DNA of 64,000 nt from Nemania diffusa (lineage: Eukaryota; Ascomycota; Sordariomycetes; Xylariales; Xylariaceae): NCBI GenBank assembly GCA_038501195.1, contig JBBPUQ010000004.1:2356001-2420000 (forward strand). Reading direction: 5' to 3'. Below the pieces are notes generated by a model. It had not been told where the DNA came from, did not search any database, and saw only the letters and a program-made list of their open reading frames with translations. The position numbers were made by a program, and so were the translations under genes. This document shows, piece by piece, positions 1 to 10,726 of this stretch (positions within the stretch are counted from its first letter, which is position 1; each line of letters starts with the position of its first letter).

Positions 1-15
1 TATAGAAGAAACAGA

Positions 16-237
16 CTAGCTTTCTACATCCTTCCCTAAGCTCACGCCGCCGTTTAGCTGCTCCGAGGCTGCGATCAAGGACGGATCAACGGCCCAAACA
101 GCTATCTCGAAGAACGGCCACGGTGCCAGATCAAGCCCGGCATTGCCCAGTCTTGCCGAAACGGGTGTAGTTAAGCTGTTGCCGTCAACTATGACATTAT
201 ATTTGCTATCAATAAGTCGGCAGATGAGCCAATTCAT
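16..237 (-). CDS. Possible small or partial protein, unrecognised
   Basis: An ATG-initiated 73-codon frame lies on the minus strand near the window edge. I recognise no family in it, no signal peptide and no membrane span. The middle reads hydrophobic and aromatic (LAPWPFFEIAVWAV). It may be a terminal exon of a longer gene or a chance frame. Bases 238-510 around it show no other coding signal. Confidence 0.2.
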   Translation of the reverse strand: MNWLICRLIDSKYNVIVDGNSLTTPVSARLGNAGLDLAPWPFFEIAVWAVDPSLIAASEQLNGGVSLGKDVES

Positions 238-510
238 TGTTGGCGCGCGTAATGGGAAATCATTATAGGTTCGTATCTCTGATCACTTAGTATTTACATG
301 ATCGGATAATTACAGCGAGGATCCTGCAACGATTGAATTTCGACAGCCGGGAATCATGGCGGTGGCATTAAGCCTTTTCGGGATTGTTAGAAAGCCATGT
401 ACTGAGTTGCGAATAGGAAAAGGCGAAGTATAACCAACAGCTGGTCTTATTAATGCAAACGGGCTAATTTTTTATAAATAAGGACCCAGATTCTTAATAG
501 ATCTAAAGCA

Positions 511-3409
511 TTATTTTGCATACTCTTTAATAAAGACATTTCTCCATTTCTCAGGAGAAGCCTTCCATGTAGGACCCTCCAATGCCTTACGCCAGCTACT
601 TGACAGAGACAGCGACGACATTATATCCTGGTGATCTGGCCCTAAAGCACGACCCTCCATAAATTCAACGGCATCGGCGTTGCGGCCTTGAAACTGCCCT
701 ATACGCACTAGAGTATCCATGCTGTGTAGCGTGTCAGGATGCTCGGGTCCTAGCACCGCCTTTCTCGACTCTACTACTTGTCCTGCTAGGGGCTCGGCCT
801 CATCATACCGCTTCTGATATAAGTATATCGAGGCTAGGGTAGCCATACTAGCCAGTGTATTAGGATGCTCAGGTCCTAGCGCCGACTTTCCCATCTCTAC
901 TGCTTGCAGTGCTAAAAATTCGGCCTTTTCATACTGCTTCTGATACAAGTATGTTGAGGCTAGACTAGCTATACTAGCCAGGGTATCGGGATGCTGGAGT
1001 CCAAGAACTTCTTTTCTTATCTCTTTCACTTGTAACTCTAAAAGCAAAGCCTTGTCATACCGCCTCTGATATAAATATGTTGAGGCTAGACTGGCCATAA
1101 TAGCCAGCGTATCGGGATGCCGAAGTCCTAGTACGTCTTTTCTTATCTCCGTCACTTGTATCCTTAAAGTCTCGGCCTCTTTATACCGCCCCTGGTATGA
1201 GTATGTCGAGGCTAAGTTGGCTATACTGGTTAAAGTGTCGGGATGCAAAATTCCTAGCGCTACTGTTCTTGTCTTTGCCACTTGTACCTCTAAAAGCTCG
1301 GCCTCTTTCCACCGCCCCTGGTTAAAATATATGCAGGCTAGGTTAACCATAGTAGCCACCGTGTCACGATGCGTAGGCCCCAGCGCCGTCTTTCTCGTCT
1401 CCATTATCTGCTCCTCTAATAATTCGGCTTCTTTATACCGCCCCTTCATTACGTATGTCGAGGCTAGGTTAGTTATACAATCTAGGGTGTCAGGATCCTC
1501 GGGTCTTAGCACCATCTTCCTCGCCTCTATCAGCTTCAAAACGTCGGACCAAACCTCACTAGGCCAATGCTCGCCGAAATTTGCTTGCGATGATGAAGAG
1601 GGAAACTCGAGCTCAACTGACTTTAGAGAGTCAGTCGAACGTTTACCGCGGGCATTATCCGAATTTCCATTCGTCAATGATTCATTGTCCTCCTTGCTAA
1701 TGGTCCTCGGCACAGCGAAGATTGCGAGCCTCTCCATATGAAAAGCCATGTGATTTGATAAACTCTTCTGAAACGGGCCTTGGTATAAACAGAATGGGCA
1801 CTCCGTTCTGTCGTCTTCTATATTAGCATAGCTGAGGTCTGCTACGCTATCAATCTGGTTCTCTGCAAGAGTATTATGTTCGCTCTTAAGGTGATAGAGA
1901 AACGCTTCTTTGGTCTGGTAGTGCCCTTGGTGTTCGTAACAGTGCCACACCTTCCGGTGCACTTGAATTTCGTGGTCTAACCAAGCACTACGGCTACCAA
2001 ACATTCTATCAGCCTCGAGACAGTTTTCGTATGTGCACATGTAAGGTTGGAGGTCCTGGAGGATGTGTTCTCTGCAACTCAATTAGTTAACTGCAATATG
2101 GATGCTTTGGTTATATGTAGTGTACCTCCATCGCCTTCCTTTGGCATGCGTCGCTGGGCTTGAGATGTGGCAGAAAGGGCATGAGAATTCCAATTGTCCA
2201 GGTTGTATAATTGGTGGCGACGGGAGATCCGCCACACTGCCATCAATGTCATAGGCTGTCGAAGAATAAGATGTCGTAGACTGGACGTCGATATTATCAT
2301 CTAAGCTCCGATTATATCTTGTCGCTTCGGTCCCCGACATGGCCGTGCCTAAAAAGGCGCTAGGCGTAGACTTTCTTTGGTTCTGGCTAATAAGCTGCAC
2401 CAGAGCTTCTCCATTTTTTGGCCTCATCATTATATCGTAAGGTTGGTTAAACGCTGGTCGTTTATCTTTTGTATCTATGTCGTCGTCATCCTCGTTCAAC
2501 TTTCTCGCATGTCTCCGCCAATAAGCAAAGTATCGGCGTCGGTTTGTGATCGATGTAGCCCACTGTTTGACCAGGTATGCGCCTGGTTCGTTTTCCCACT
2601 CCATTTGATTAGTCAGGACGTCGGAAAAAGGCTTCGGTTCAACTTCTAGAACACCTTGTAGTGTACTACCAGTTGGATTCCAATTTTCTATCCTTGGCCC
2701 CCGCCTTAGCTCTTTGAAGTGTTCTTTCACATGTGCAAGATCAAAATTAAAGTAACATGTAAGTAAGTCGACGCTCGTGGTCTCGTCTACTTTTAGCATC
2801 TCCTTATGGGCGAGCGCATTGAGTACAGATGGTGTGGCTGATCTCATTGCTGGATTCCTGATTTTGAACCCAAGCTTAAATAGGTCTGATACGATATTGA
2901 TCATCTCGAACATGTTTTGGCCGAGTTCTGTTCTGGTGTTTGGTTGGTCTTCATTGTACGAGGTGCCGCTCTCACTGGAACTATCGGACATCAGTGCCGC
3001 GTCGTCGGCGAATGCTGCTTCCCAGGGTGGCCTCAGGCCTTGTACTACTTCAATGCCTAGTTCTGTGCGTGAGATGTGCGTTCTTATATCGCTAAGATCG
3101 AGACTCACTCTTGTTGATCGTTCTCTGCAGTTGGTCTAACGACATAAGCACTGTTTTATGTATGAGGGTCGATTCTTCCAGCCGAAAGTCTAAGGACGCG
3201 CGACCAGCCTTGAGAGCCCCGAGGTTCCCTGTCCAGACTTTGAAACGATCCCGCAGGTTCTGGACTGAGCATGGATCCATGAGCCTTCGGGATTCTTCGG
3301 CATCACCTAAGGAAGATAAGAGCGCATCGAAGTTTGTAAGGCAAGCCTTACTCGCAGTGGCAATAGGGCTGACTGATTGAGTCTTCATTTTGCTATCCTT
3401 GAGTTTCAA
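511..3409 (-). CDS. C2H2 zinc-finger protein with kinesin-light-chain-type TPR repeats
   Basis: Three exons join in phase: 3409-3109, 3062-2126 and 2071-511, giving 932 residues. Intron 1 (46 nt) starts GTGAGT and intron 2 (54 nt) starts GTACAC, with a CTAAT branch and a TTGCAG end. Residues 1-400 are helical and match the N-terminus common to fungal C2H2 accessory proteins (start MKLKDSKMKT, then TASKACLTNFDALL). Three zinc-finger-like segments follow at about 395-540, with CPFCHISSPATH, CTYENCLEADRMFGSR and CPFCLYQG cores. From about 610 to 900 there are six or seven 42-residue TPR units built on LASTYLYQ..Y..A and LGPEHPDTL. TPRs of this type normally mediate protein contacts. In fungi they usually sit behind an NB-ARC or NACHT domain, which I do not see here. 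The gene is divergent from the DUF7580 gene, 287 bp away. Its role is unknown; a signalling or self/non-self sensor is inference. Confidence 0.85.
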
Positions 3410-3696
3410 AACTGCTGTTCCGTTTCTGATTTCATATACTATGATCGTAACGCAGCCGCATGGTGACGGAGAGCTGAACGGTTAGACCGGAACCTGGAAG
3501 GTGGTGGCGGCTTGCTAAGCAAGCTTTGCTCAGCCATTTGGAGCGGGGAAGAAAGGAGTGGCTGTGAAATGCCATGACCCCTCTTCTTGGGGGCATATAC
3601 ATACCTGGTGCCGCAAATAAACTCAACATTCTCTCCTTCAAGATACCGCTGCTTGAATCATGACCGCTGCAGTTGGCAGACGGTGCGCTGTTCGAA
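3410..3696. promoter_or_regulatory. Shared divergent promoter region (inferred)
   Basis: This 287-bp spacer separates the start codons of two divergent genes (C2H2-TPR on the minus strand, DUF7580 on the plus strand). It therefore presumably holds both promoters. I see no clear TATA box. The call rests on geometry only. Confidence 0.4.
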
Positions 3697-5563
3697 ATGG
3701 CAGAGATTGCCGGCCTGGTCCTTGGTGCTGTCCCGCTGCTTATCTCTGCTTTGGAACATTACGAGGATGTGGTGGAGCCTACTGTCGCTTTTATTCAGTG
3801 GCGAGGCGAGCTTTCAAAGGTGACGCGGACTCTCCTCATGGAATACACCACCTACGAGCAGAATATTCGGATTCTGTTAAAACAGGTAGTATCTGATACG
3901 AAACTTAATACAATGATTGATGACCCGCAATCTGATCTTTGGAAAACTGACGAGCTGGCTGATGCGTTGAGATCAAGGCTTGGTATAGCCTACCAACCGT
4001 CTCTCGATATTATAAAGGAGATCGAAATGATTATGGTTGAAATAGCCGGGAGCCTTAAAATTGAAGGAGCCGAAGAGGCAAGAAACTTACCCTTCTTTCT
4101 CAGAACCGAGGGACCTTGACTGACTGTTCACAAAAAAGACTCAAAGCGATCCTCCTTGCGAACCCCCCAGTTTCAAAAACCTCCCTTTTCCGCCAGAAAT
4201 TCGAGTTCAAGAAGCGGGTTGCATTTACTATGAAAAGACGATCTGCAAAAGACAAGCTGAAGCAACTAGGCGATTGCAACAACAGACTTTACGGCTTTCT
4301 TGAAAAGGCAGGAAAGATCCAGGACAGCGCGAGTAGCGAAGAATTGGTACCACAAGCATCAATCCGATTCGCCACTCCTCTACACATTATACAGAAGAAC
4401 GCCACTAGAATTCACCGTGTACTACACCGCAATTGGTGTCATGGTGGTTGTGAGTTAGGTTCGCACCAGGCGGGATTGCTTCTTGAGCAGAGAATTTTGC
4501 GCCGTCATAGGAAGAGTAGAAAGGAATATCTTCAGATAGTGGGAGGATACCATTGCTTTGAGTTCTCATTTTGGAGAGGCATCACCTCTTCTTGGCTAGA
4601 TGTCGAATTTAGTCTTGACGAGGACTTAGAGGGCACCACTAGGTACACATACAAAACCCCGTTTAGTAGAGAGACACAAAGCTAACCGGATACTAGCGCG
4701 CCGCACGCGCCCAAAGTCACCTTTACTTTTGCAGATGTAGCAGAAAAAAATCAGGATATGAACCCTTCGGCGGCGCCGGCCATCGGAAGCATTTGCTCAA
4801 CTATCCGAACAGCGGTTTATCCCCTTGTTGGGTTTTATCTCGGAACATCAGACGCCCTACGAGGTCTTTACCAAGTCCAGAGCGGCCTTCGACCACTAGT
4901 CGCCAAACACGTGACAATGAGTGAACTTCTCCCTCGTTTAAAGCAGTCACTTCGTGACCAGTACAGCCTGGCGGTCACCATGGTTTCTTCGATTCTCCAG
5001 CTGGGCGAGACGCCGTGGCTTCATCAACCTTGGTGCAAGTCAAACGTAATATTCCTCCGACATAATAACGAAAATGAGCAGCTAGTCGACCTAAGCCATC
5101 CGTATCTAATGTTCATCCAGCCTGCTGGTAAGAAGGTAACCTGAAGCTGAGCTCAGAATTCCTTGATACTGATTAATCCTTGGATCTTCTAGGAGATGCA
5201 ACCGCCGCAAAAGGTGTCAAAACACTACAGCACACATGCCAAATGAATATGCTAGCTTTGGGCATCATGCTATTAGAAATATATTTCGGCGTGCCGCTGC
5301 GGAGGCGAAAGCGGCAAGCCACCGAGAAGTCAGGTCCGGAGCCTGATGTTGACAACGATCTCTTGGCAGCCAATACTTGGATACAGACACAGCATGCCGC
5401 GGGCAATCTGTCTGATGCTTTTAGAAAAGCTGCTACGTTCTGTTTGCAGTGCTATCTAGATCCGTCTGCGTCCTTCGGTGATCAACACTTCGTCCAGGCA
5501 ATACAAATGAAGGTGCTCGCCCCCTTGGAGCGCGAGATGCAGATGCTGCTGCACGGCGAGTAG
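3697..5563 (+). CDS. DUF7580 family protein (kinase-fold-like fungal accessory protein)
   Basis: The start is ATG 3697 (MAEIAGLVLGAVPLLISALE), the standard opening of DUF7580 proteins. Later family blocks are PKVTFTFADVAE, a glycine/serine block with SICSTI, and the end block NMLALGIMLLEIYFG. Two introns are clear: 4643-4696 (GTACAC, GCTAACC branch, TAG), which removes an in-frame TAA, and 5128-5192 (GTAAGA...CTAG). The first junction is odd. Frame 1 stops at 4118 and the gene continues in frame 0, with no GT donor between. A GC-AG intron 4078-4196 (GCAAGA...CGCCAG) gives a closed 542-residue model: 3697-4077, 4197-4642, 4697-5127, 5193-5563. A one-base frameshift near 4080 is the alternative, because frame 0 is open across this stretch. 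The C-terminal half resembles a degenerate kinase lobe in the family. Function is unknown; the family is frequent beside fungal NLR and kinase genes. Confidence 0.75.
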
Positions 5564-6757
5564 GTTTTTGAGGTATGTAATCAAAAGCCGTGAGAATTTA
5601 CAAGTTCGAAAAAGAGAATGTCGGGCGCAAAGGGGTACTGGCGGCCTGAAATCTATCTTGATCCCGTAGGTTATCAAATTGGGCGTCGTAGTATTTCCCA
5701 GAGGTGAAAGTTAGAAGGAGGAGGATATGACGCTGTATGAAAAGATAGGACACATCTCTTTCAAAGGCTGAAGCTATTAAGTAGCATGTAGTTGGGATTG
5801 GGGTTAAGACACTACAGGCACTGTTTGCCATACTCACTCTTAGGTCACTAAGCAAAAGCCAGTTGCCTTACCTTCTCACCTGTAGCCGAGATTTACCTTT
5901 TCTCTTTATATTTAGATTTTCATACGAATATAGTTTTCTTCAAGGAGCCTAGTCTCCAGGATTGCTAGAGTGTAACATAAGCTATTAGGTAGGTTATAAC
6001 CCAGTAACAGCTGTGCAAGGTGTATACATGGTTCAGCACAGTGCTCAGGACGGTGCTTCGCCTACGAAGTCCTTCACATGATTGTGTGTCATAGGCATAC
6101 AATGGACCTGCACAGAGTCCCTCCAGCCCTGTTAAAGCAAGATTTGACGTCTTATTGCAAGATTAAGAGTACACGAGTAAAGGTGATAACCATCCCTCTG
6201 CCGATCTGTAGCGCAGCAGCTACCTATGCAATTACCTAACCTGTGCTGTACCTCTAAAGGCCATCATACAGAAAGAGCTAATAAGCAAAAGACGTTGATT
6301 ATGACGGGCAAAAAGTGTAGTTGTGAGGGAAAGAGAACAGGTAGCTAATCCTAAAGCTGGAGAGGGTTCTAGGTAGGTAAACAAGCCCCCCAATCGCCAT
6401 GGCAAGTGCGGCCTGCACACGCTGACATCAGTACAAAACCACTGCCAAGAGCAGTAACAACGACTGGCTCCTCCACCCATGCTGGCTCAGAGTTAGTGGA
6501 CGACCGGGCGGGCGCAGCCGTGTCCGTGTACGCGTAACCAATTGGGCCATTCCTCAAAAGGGACCAGAATAAACACTTCCCACGGGCGTTTGAACCTACA
6601 ATCTTAACTTCAAAATACAACCTTACCATCTGTCCATAAGAACCTGAGAAATTTCTATAAATTTAATCCTTTACTTCAAGTTGGTCTTTTTATTATTTTT
6701 TTCAACCCTTTCATCCTTATCTTCAAAACCTCCGGTTATTGAACTTGAGCCTACACT
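5564..6757. other. Intergenic, no gene seen
   Basis: Frames here are short and unlike proteins. Composition is ordinary for this genome, and no repeat or RNA gene is evident. The last ~100 bases, with pyrimidine runs, are probably the promoter/leader of the next gene. Confidence 0.5.
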
Positions 6758-7582
6758 ATGTCAGTTCCTAGATTTGCCGAATTGCTCCTGCGTCCAGCCC
6801 CTGAACCTGATATCTCCTGGGGCCTGTATGTTTATCGCGCCACATACGAAGACCAAGACCTCTGGGAGAGGTACATTGAATATATCCGGAATGCTGTCAT
6901 AAGCCGCCTTCACCCACTTTCCGACAACAATTCCGAAAGCGATCACTCGCGCTTCAAAAGATTGCGTGATTCATTCCAACTTTTCATTAAAGAAGATAAT
7001 AACTGGGATAACTTAACACTTTTTCAAATACGAAATAGTGAGTGCCAATATTATGTTTATATGCAAAGCTTCCGCCTATACCGTTCGGTTTATTTTTCTA
7101 ACTTGAAGGGTCTCCAGTTTTCGATGTTGATCGGCTTACTATTCCATGTTCGTGGGGAAGCTGGATGCAGGAATTGTATTTCATTTACGTCAACAAAGAG
7201 GTCCTTATGGATTTCAAAGCTATCGATGATTCTCGCCATGCGCCAACGCCTAACTATTTCGGGGAAGAGGTTGCCTTTATAGTTGTACTAGCGCAAGCTG
7301 GTTGGCGGGGGATAGACGAGATGGACGAAGACGACGAGGACTATGCTATTGCAGAATGGCAGAATGTGTAAGTACCTACCTGTCCCAAATTTAGAGCCAT
7401 TTCTATCATTTGGTAGTGGAATTCCTCCTTTATAATGTAAAACTTCGCAAGTCATTTAGCTGATATAGCGGATGCTTAGATGTGCCTACTGGTTTAGTGA
7501 ATTTTACGACCTCAATTTTCGTGACGGCGGGGGATGGGACACTTTCTTTGTTGCCCCACCGAGAAAATGGAAGGGATATTGA
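6758..7582 (+). CDS. Unnamed fungal protein, three exons, acidic C-terminal half
   Basis: Exons 6758-7037, 7118-7367 and 7480-7582 close in phase and give 210 residues. Intron 1 is GTGAGT with a CTAAC branch and CTCCAG end (80 nt). Intron 2 is a perfect GTAAGT donor ending CTTAG (112 nt). Without intron 2 a stop falls at 7369-7371, but the third exon reads a plausible end (WFSEFYDLNFRDGGGWDTFF) before TGA. The start MSVPRFAELLLRPAPEPDI is followed by WGLYVYRATYEDQDLWERYI, an opening I associate with a group of uncharacterised fungal proteins (WGF.IYR..Y..D..WE). An acidic run (DEMDEDDEDYAIAEW) sits in the middle. No catalytic motif, signal peptide or membrane span is visible. I cannot assign a function. 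Confidence 0.6.
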
Positions 7583-8254
7583 AGACAAATATTCGTAATG
7601 TCAAGGGCTGAGTTAGAGGACTAAGTAACAAGCACCCTATAGGGTGGTTATATCTATTGATTTGGCTATATATAAGGGACCTTCGGTCCCCCTTATAGAT
7701 CTAGAAGGTCAGGAATCAATGAATCTATCTATTGAGCCCTAACTACACCCTTCTTCCTAGCTGCGACAGGACTTCTATTCACTCTGTGACATCCTCCTCT
7801 GACAGCTATGCTAAGATTTCCTAATATACTAACTAACGAAATTCAGCTCCAACGAGTCACTGAAATAGGTAGTTAATGGTTCTTGCATATAGAGCCATAG
7901 ACTCTACAGGGCACGTGGCAGATTTGATCTAAAGATAATATTTTTTTGCAACAACGATCTTTTCATGGGCGGTCATCTAATTCACTCTTTAAGGAAAAGT
8001 GGCACCACATGCATTCTGAGAGGTATGATTGATTGACAACGCCACTAGCAATTGTTGCGATAAAATGTTTCACCTGTGCTAACCAACTAAATTACGCTGT
8101 CCGTAAATGTGAGGGTGTCATGGGGTGTAAAGGAGAGCCACCTCTATGTCAATGCTAGGTAACGCTTGTCACTCTGTATAGTGGGGGAAATACTGGCTCA
8201 ATATCACTCCTGTCCCTCTGCACAAGGTGGCCAGTGGCACCCTCAAATTCTCTA
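7583..8254. other. Intergenic, no gene seen
   Basis: No credible frame. A small dyad (GGGACCTTCGGTCCC, around 7676-7690) lies downstream of the previous gene and might act at its 3' end; that is a guess. The rest is moderately AT-rich spacer. Confidence 0.4.
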
Positions 8255-8988
8255 TTACAGATTCCCATTGCTCCAATTCCTGTTGTTCGTCCAATGAGAT
8301 AGGGCTACTGGGTAATCAAGCTGCTCTAATAGGTCGGCGTCGGTTGTCTCATTCTGCTCTTGTTGTTGCTGCTGTTTTTTCGCCTTGCCTAGAAATTCTA
8401 GCACCTCTAATGTGAGTTTTCTCGACTCTACCGGTCGATTCTGTGTCTTCAACACGCTCGAAAGCCGAAGCTTCGCCCGCGCGATATCTGCCGCTCTCCA
8501 GTCATGGTCGGGTGCGTCGCGGGCAAGGATACCCCTAAAACTCAATCTGCAGACGGCAAGCCTAGCCAGCCAACACGCAATATTCATCTTGCTGTGACGA
8601 GAGCCGGAAGCGGAGAGATTATATTCTTTTTTATCTCAACTTACTCTGCATCTTCTAGCATGTGCAACTGCTGCTGGCACACTCCCAGGCAGTACTGACT
8701 TGCTAACGTGGAGTGATAGAGATCTCCGAAGGCGACGGGTCGCCTCTCAAACACTTCCTTATGAAGCTCGTACGCCTGACGAACATCCCCGACAACATAG
8801 AGCGCTTGTGCGACACGGAATTTTGCAGGGGTGGTGATGGGGTTCTCGTCCCCAGAGTCTGTGATGATGACGTCGAGGGCGGACTTTATTATCTCCTTAC
8901 ATACTGCTAGCTAATGTCTAGTTGCACTCCCAAGAGTTAAATCTTCCTATAGTTGCCATTTACGGCCTGGCTGGCAGAGGGAGGACAT
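8255..8988 (-). CDS. Small TPR-like helical protein, possibly a relic
   Basis: A three-exon model closes in phase: 8988-8964, 8903-8645 and 8591-8255, 206 residues. The second intron is well supported (GTAAGT...GTCACAG, 53 nt). The first (GTAAAT...TAGCAG, 60 nt) and the 25-nt first exon are tentative. The exon-2 protein has TPR-like helical pairs (FRVAQALYVVGDVRQAYELH, then LASQYCLGVCQQQ). Exon 3 has DHDWRAADIARAKLRLSSVL, like the last TPR units of large fungal TPR proteins, then a polyglutamine run (KKQQQQQEQ). The length suggests a solitary or truncated TPR gene rather than a complete sensor. It has no recognisable enzymatic part. It could be the 3' remnant of a longer gene whose 5' part has decayed. 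Confidence 0.45.
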
Positions 8989-10504
8989 AAATGCGATTAG
9001 TCATTATTATAAAATTGCCAAAGTGAATCTCGTCAATGTCGACTTCAATTCTATACAGAATCGATTGCGACCGACCAATGTGCTATTTTTAGAGTGGTCA
9101 GAAACAGACACCAGATGTCCGGAACTGGCCACCATCGTCAATATGAACATTAAAAAGCTTCGTTGCCATTATAATCCAAGTAAAATCATTCGCAAGGCAA
9201 CCCAACACTACTGCAGCTATTTTCCATTCAGAACAGATATGTCTCTCTTCATCTTCGCGCTCTTGGTCGTGGGAGTCCAGTGTTTAGATCTCTCGGCAGC
9301 AGGGACCCTGGATCTTGACATTGACTAGTCCTAGTCCTACTACCAGTCTGGATACTCCGAATTCCCAACTTGGTTGGCCATTGGCCTCCAACATCGTCCA
9401 CTACCATCATTGCCTAGAGCTTACACACTGATCATTGGTGTCAGATATAAGCGATGGCATGCATGTATTATGTGTTGTTGTTCTGATTGTGTTATGTTGC
9501 GGTGACCGCGTCTGTCGGTAGAAATGTATAGGGGCCCCTTATTAAACACCCACTAGCCACTATTCCGGTTAAGATCATATCCCTTATATTTAACAGCAGG
9601 AGGGATCCCGACAATGGGACAGTGACCCCAACCCCTCACGATCATCTTACCTAATCATTGTCACGTGACGGGCTCAAGCGGCTCAAAAGCTTGAACCCAA
9701 GCCTTTGAGCCAGTCGAGTGCAGGCTCAAACACACTTTGGGAGTACAACCCGATGAGCCCACCAGCATGGTCTTGTCAGAGGAGGGGCCAGAAAGTCTCT
9801 ATAATGATGGAAGGTTTCCTATATCTAGCGTCTCTTTTTGTTTGGTTCCTTAGCTATCAACTTTACTTCACTTCAATTGACACACTCATTGAATCGACTG
9901 CTATTCAGACTTCTATCTCTGCATAGTGGTGGGAGTACCCGGAAACCTCCCTAACGGACACCCGCTGTTAGTCCTATTGTTACCTACAAATCAAGAACCC
10001 CCGACGACCGGCGCTCACGCTGCATGTATGAGCGCCTCCGTTACACTTATTAATACGACTTGAGCACAGCAGGGTTAGGTAGCTCTTTTTCGAATCGTAA
10101 AAGGACTATAAACTGTGCGATATAGATTTTAGAAAAAGGGTGTAAAATTTCTGGCTCGGCGCACGTTAAGGCAAGGCGGTAGGGCGGGGGTCTTCTAATC
10201 CTTTAGTTGACGGTTAAAACAAGCTGTGACGGTTTTAAAGGCTGGAACTGTTAGAAAAAACCATTGCGCCAAAAGTTTGGCGTAACCGGTTAATTATTTT
10301 TCTTTCTTCTTAAAGGTGTATTTCTAACAGGAACAGTTTCAAGGTTTATTTTTCTCTGCATAAAACAATGCATAAATGCACAATGGCCGTTTTACACTCA
10401 CCTGACTAATAACTGGCTGAGCCGAGCCTGAGAAAATGTGGAGAATGCGCTAAGCCTAGTTCGGTGCATACTTGGCATTTGGTAAAACTTAGAACCTGCT
10501 GTTT
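8989..10504. other. Intergenic, no gene seen
   Basis: Frames here (for example 9023-9328 +) lack family signals and use non-ATG starts. Composition is ordinary to AT-rich. A stretch around 9460-9970 has an LTR-like feel, with TGTTATG near its start, but I could not find a second copy or a duplication. Confidence 0.4.
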
Positions 10505-10726
10505 TATATTTAATAAATATTATTATTTTATTTGTACAATAAGAATAAAAAAAACTAAAACCTAGCATTATATTTTATATTTTTGTATAATAATATATAT
10601 ATTTACTTAATTAATTTATTGCTTTGTATGCTATCTGCAAATCTAAAAACTCAAAACTCAAAATAAAAGTACAAAAAAAATAGTTTTGTCGGTATTGGTA
10701 TACCTGGCCCTCCCTAGAGGCCCCCA
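10505..10726 (-). repeat. Single decayed end of the fold-back element family
   Basis: On the minus strand this begins GGGAGGGCCA and runs into ATACCGACAAAACTA, followed by a GTTTTTAGATTTGCAGATA-like block and an AT-rich tract. The same order appears in both arms of the 737-bp fold-back element at 17513-18249. I see no matching second arm nearby, so this looks like a solo or truncated copy with an AT-mutated interior. It has no coding capacity. Confidence 0.55.

Noticed and set aside
4683..4685. In-frame TAA in the DUF7580 gene, read at first as a nonsense mutation
   Set aside because: A well-formed 54-nt intron (GTACAC...GCTAACC...TAG, 4643-4696) removes it and restores the family block PKVTFTFADVAE.
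9023..9328. A 101-codon frame on the plus strand
   Set aside because: Starts with a non-ATG codon, has no family signal and no splice continuation.
9460..9990. Possible solo LTR beginning near TGTTATG
   Set aside because: No second copy, no short duplication at the ends and no clear primer-binding site seen, so the evidence is too thin.
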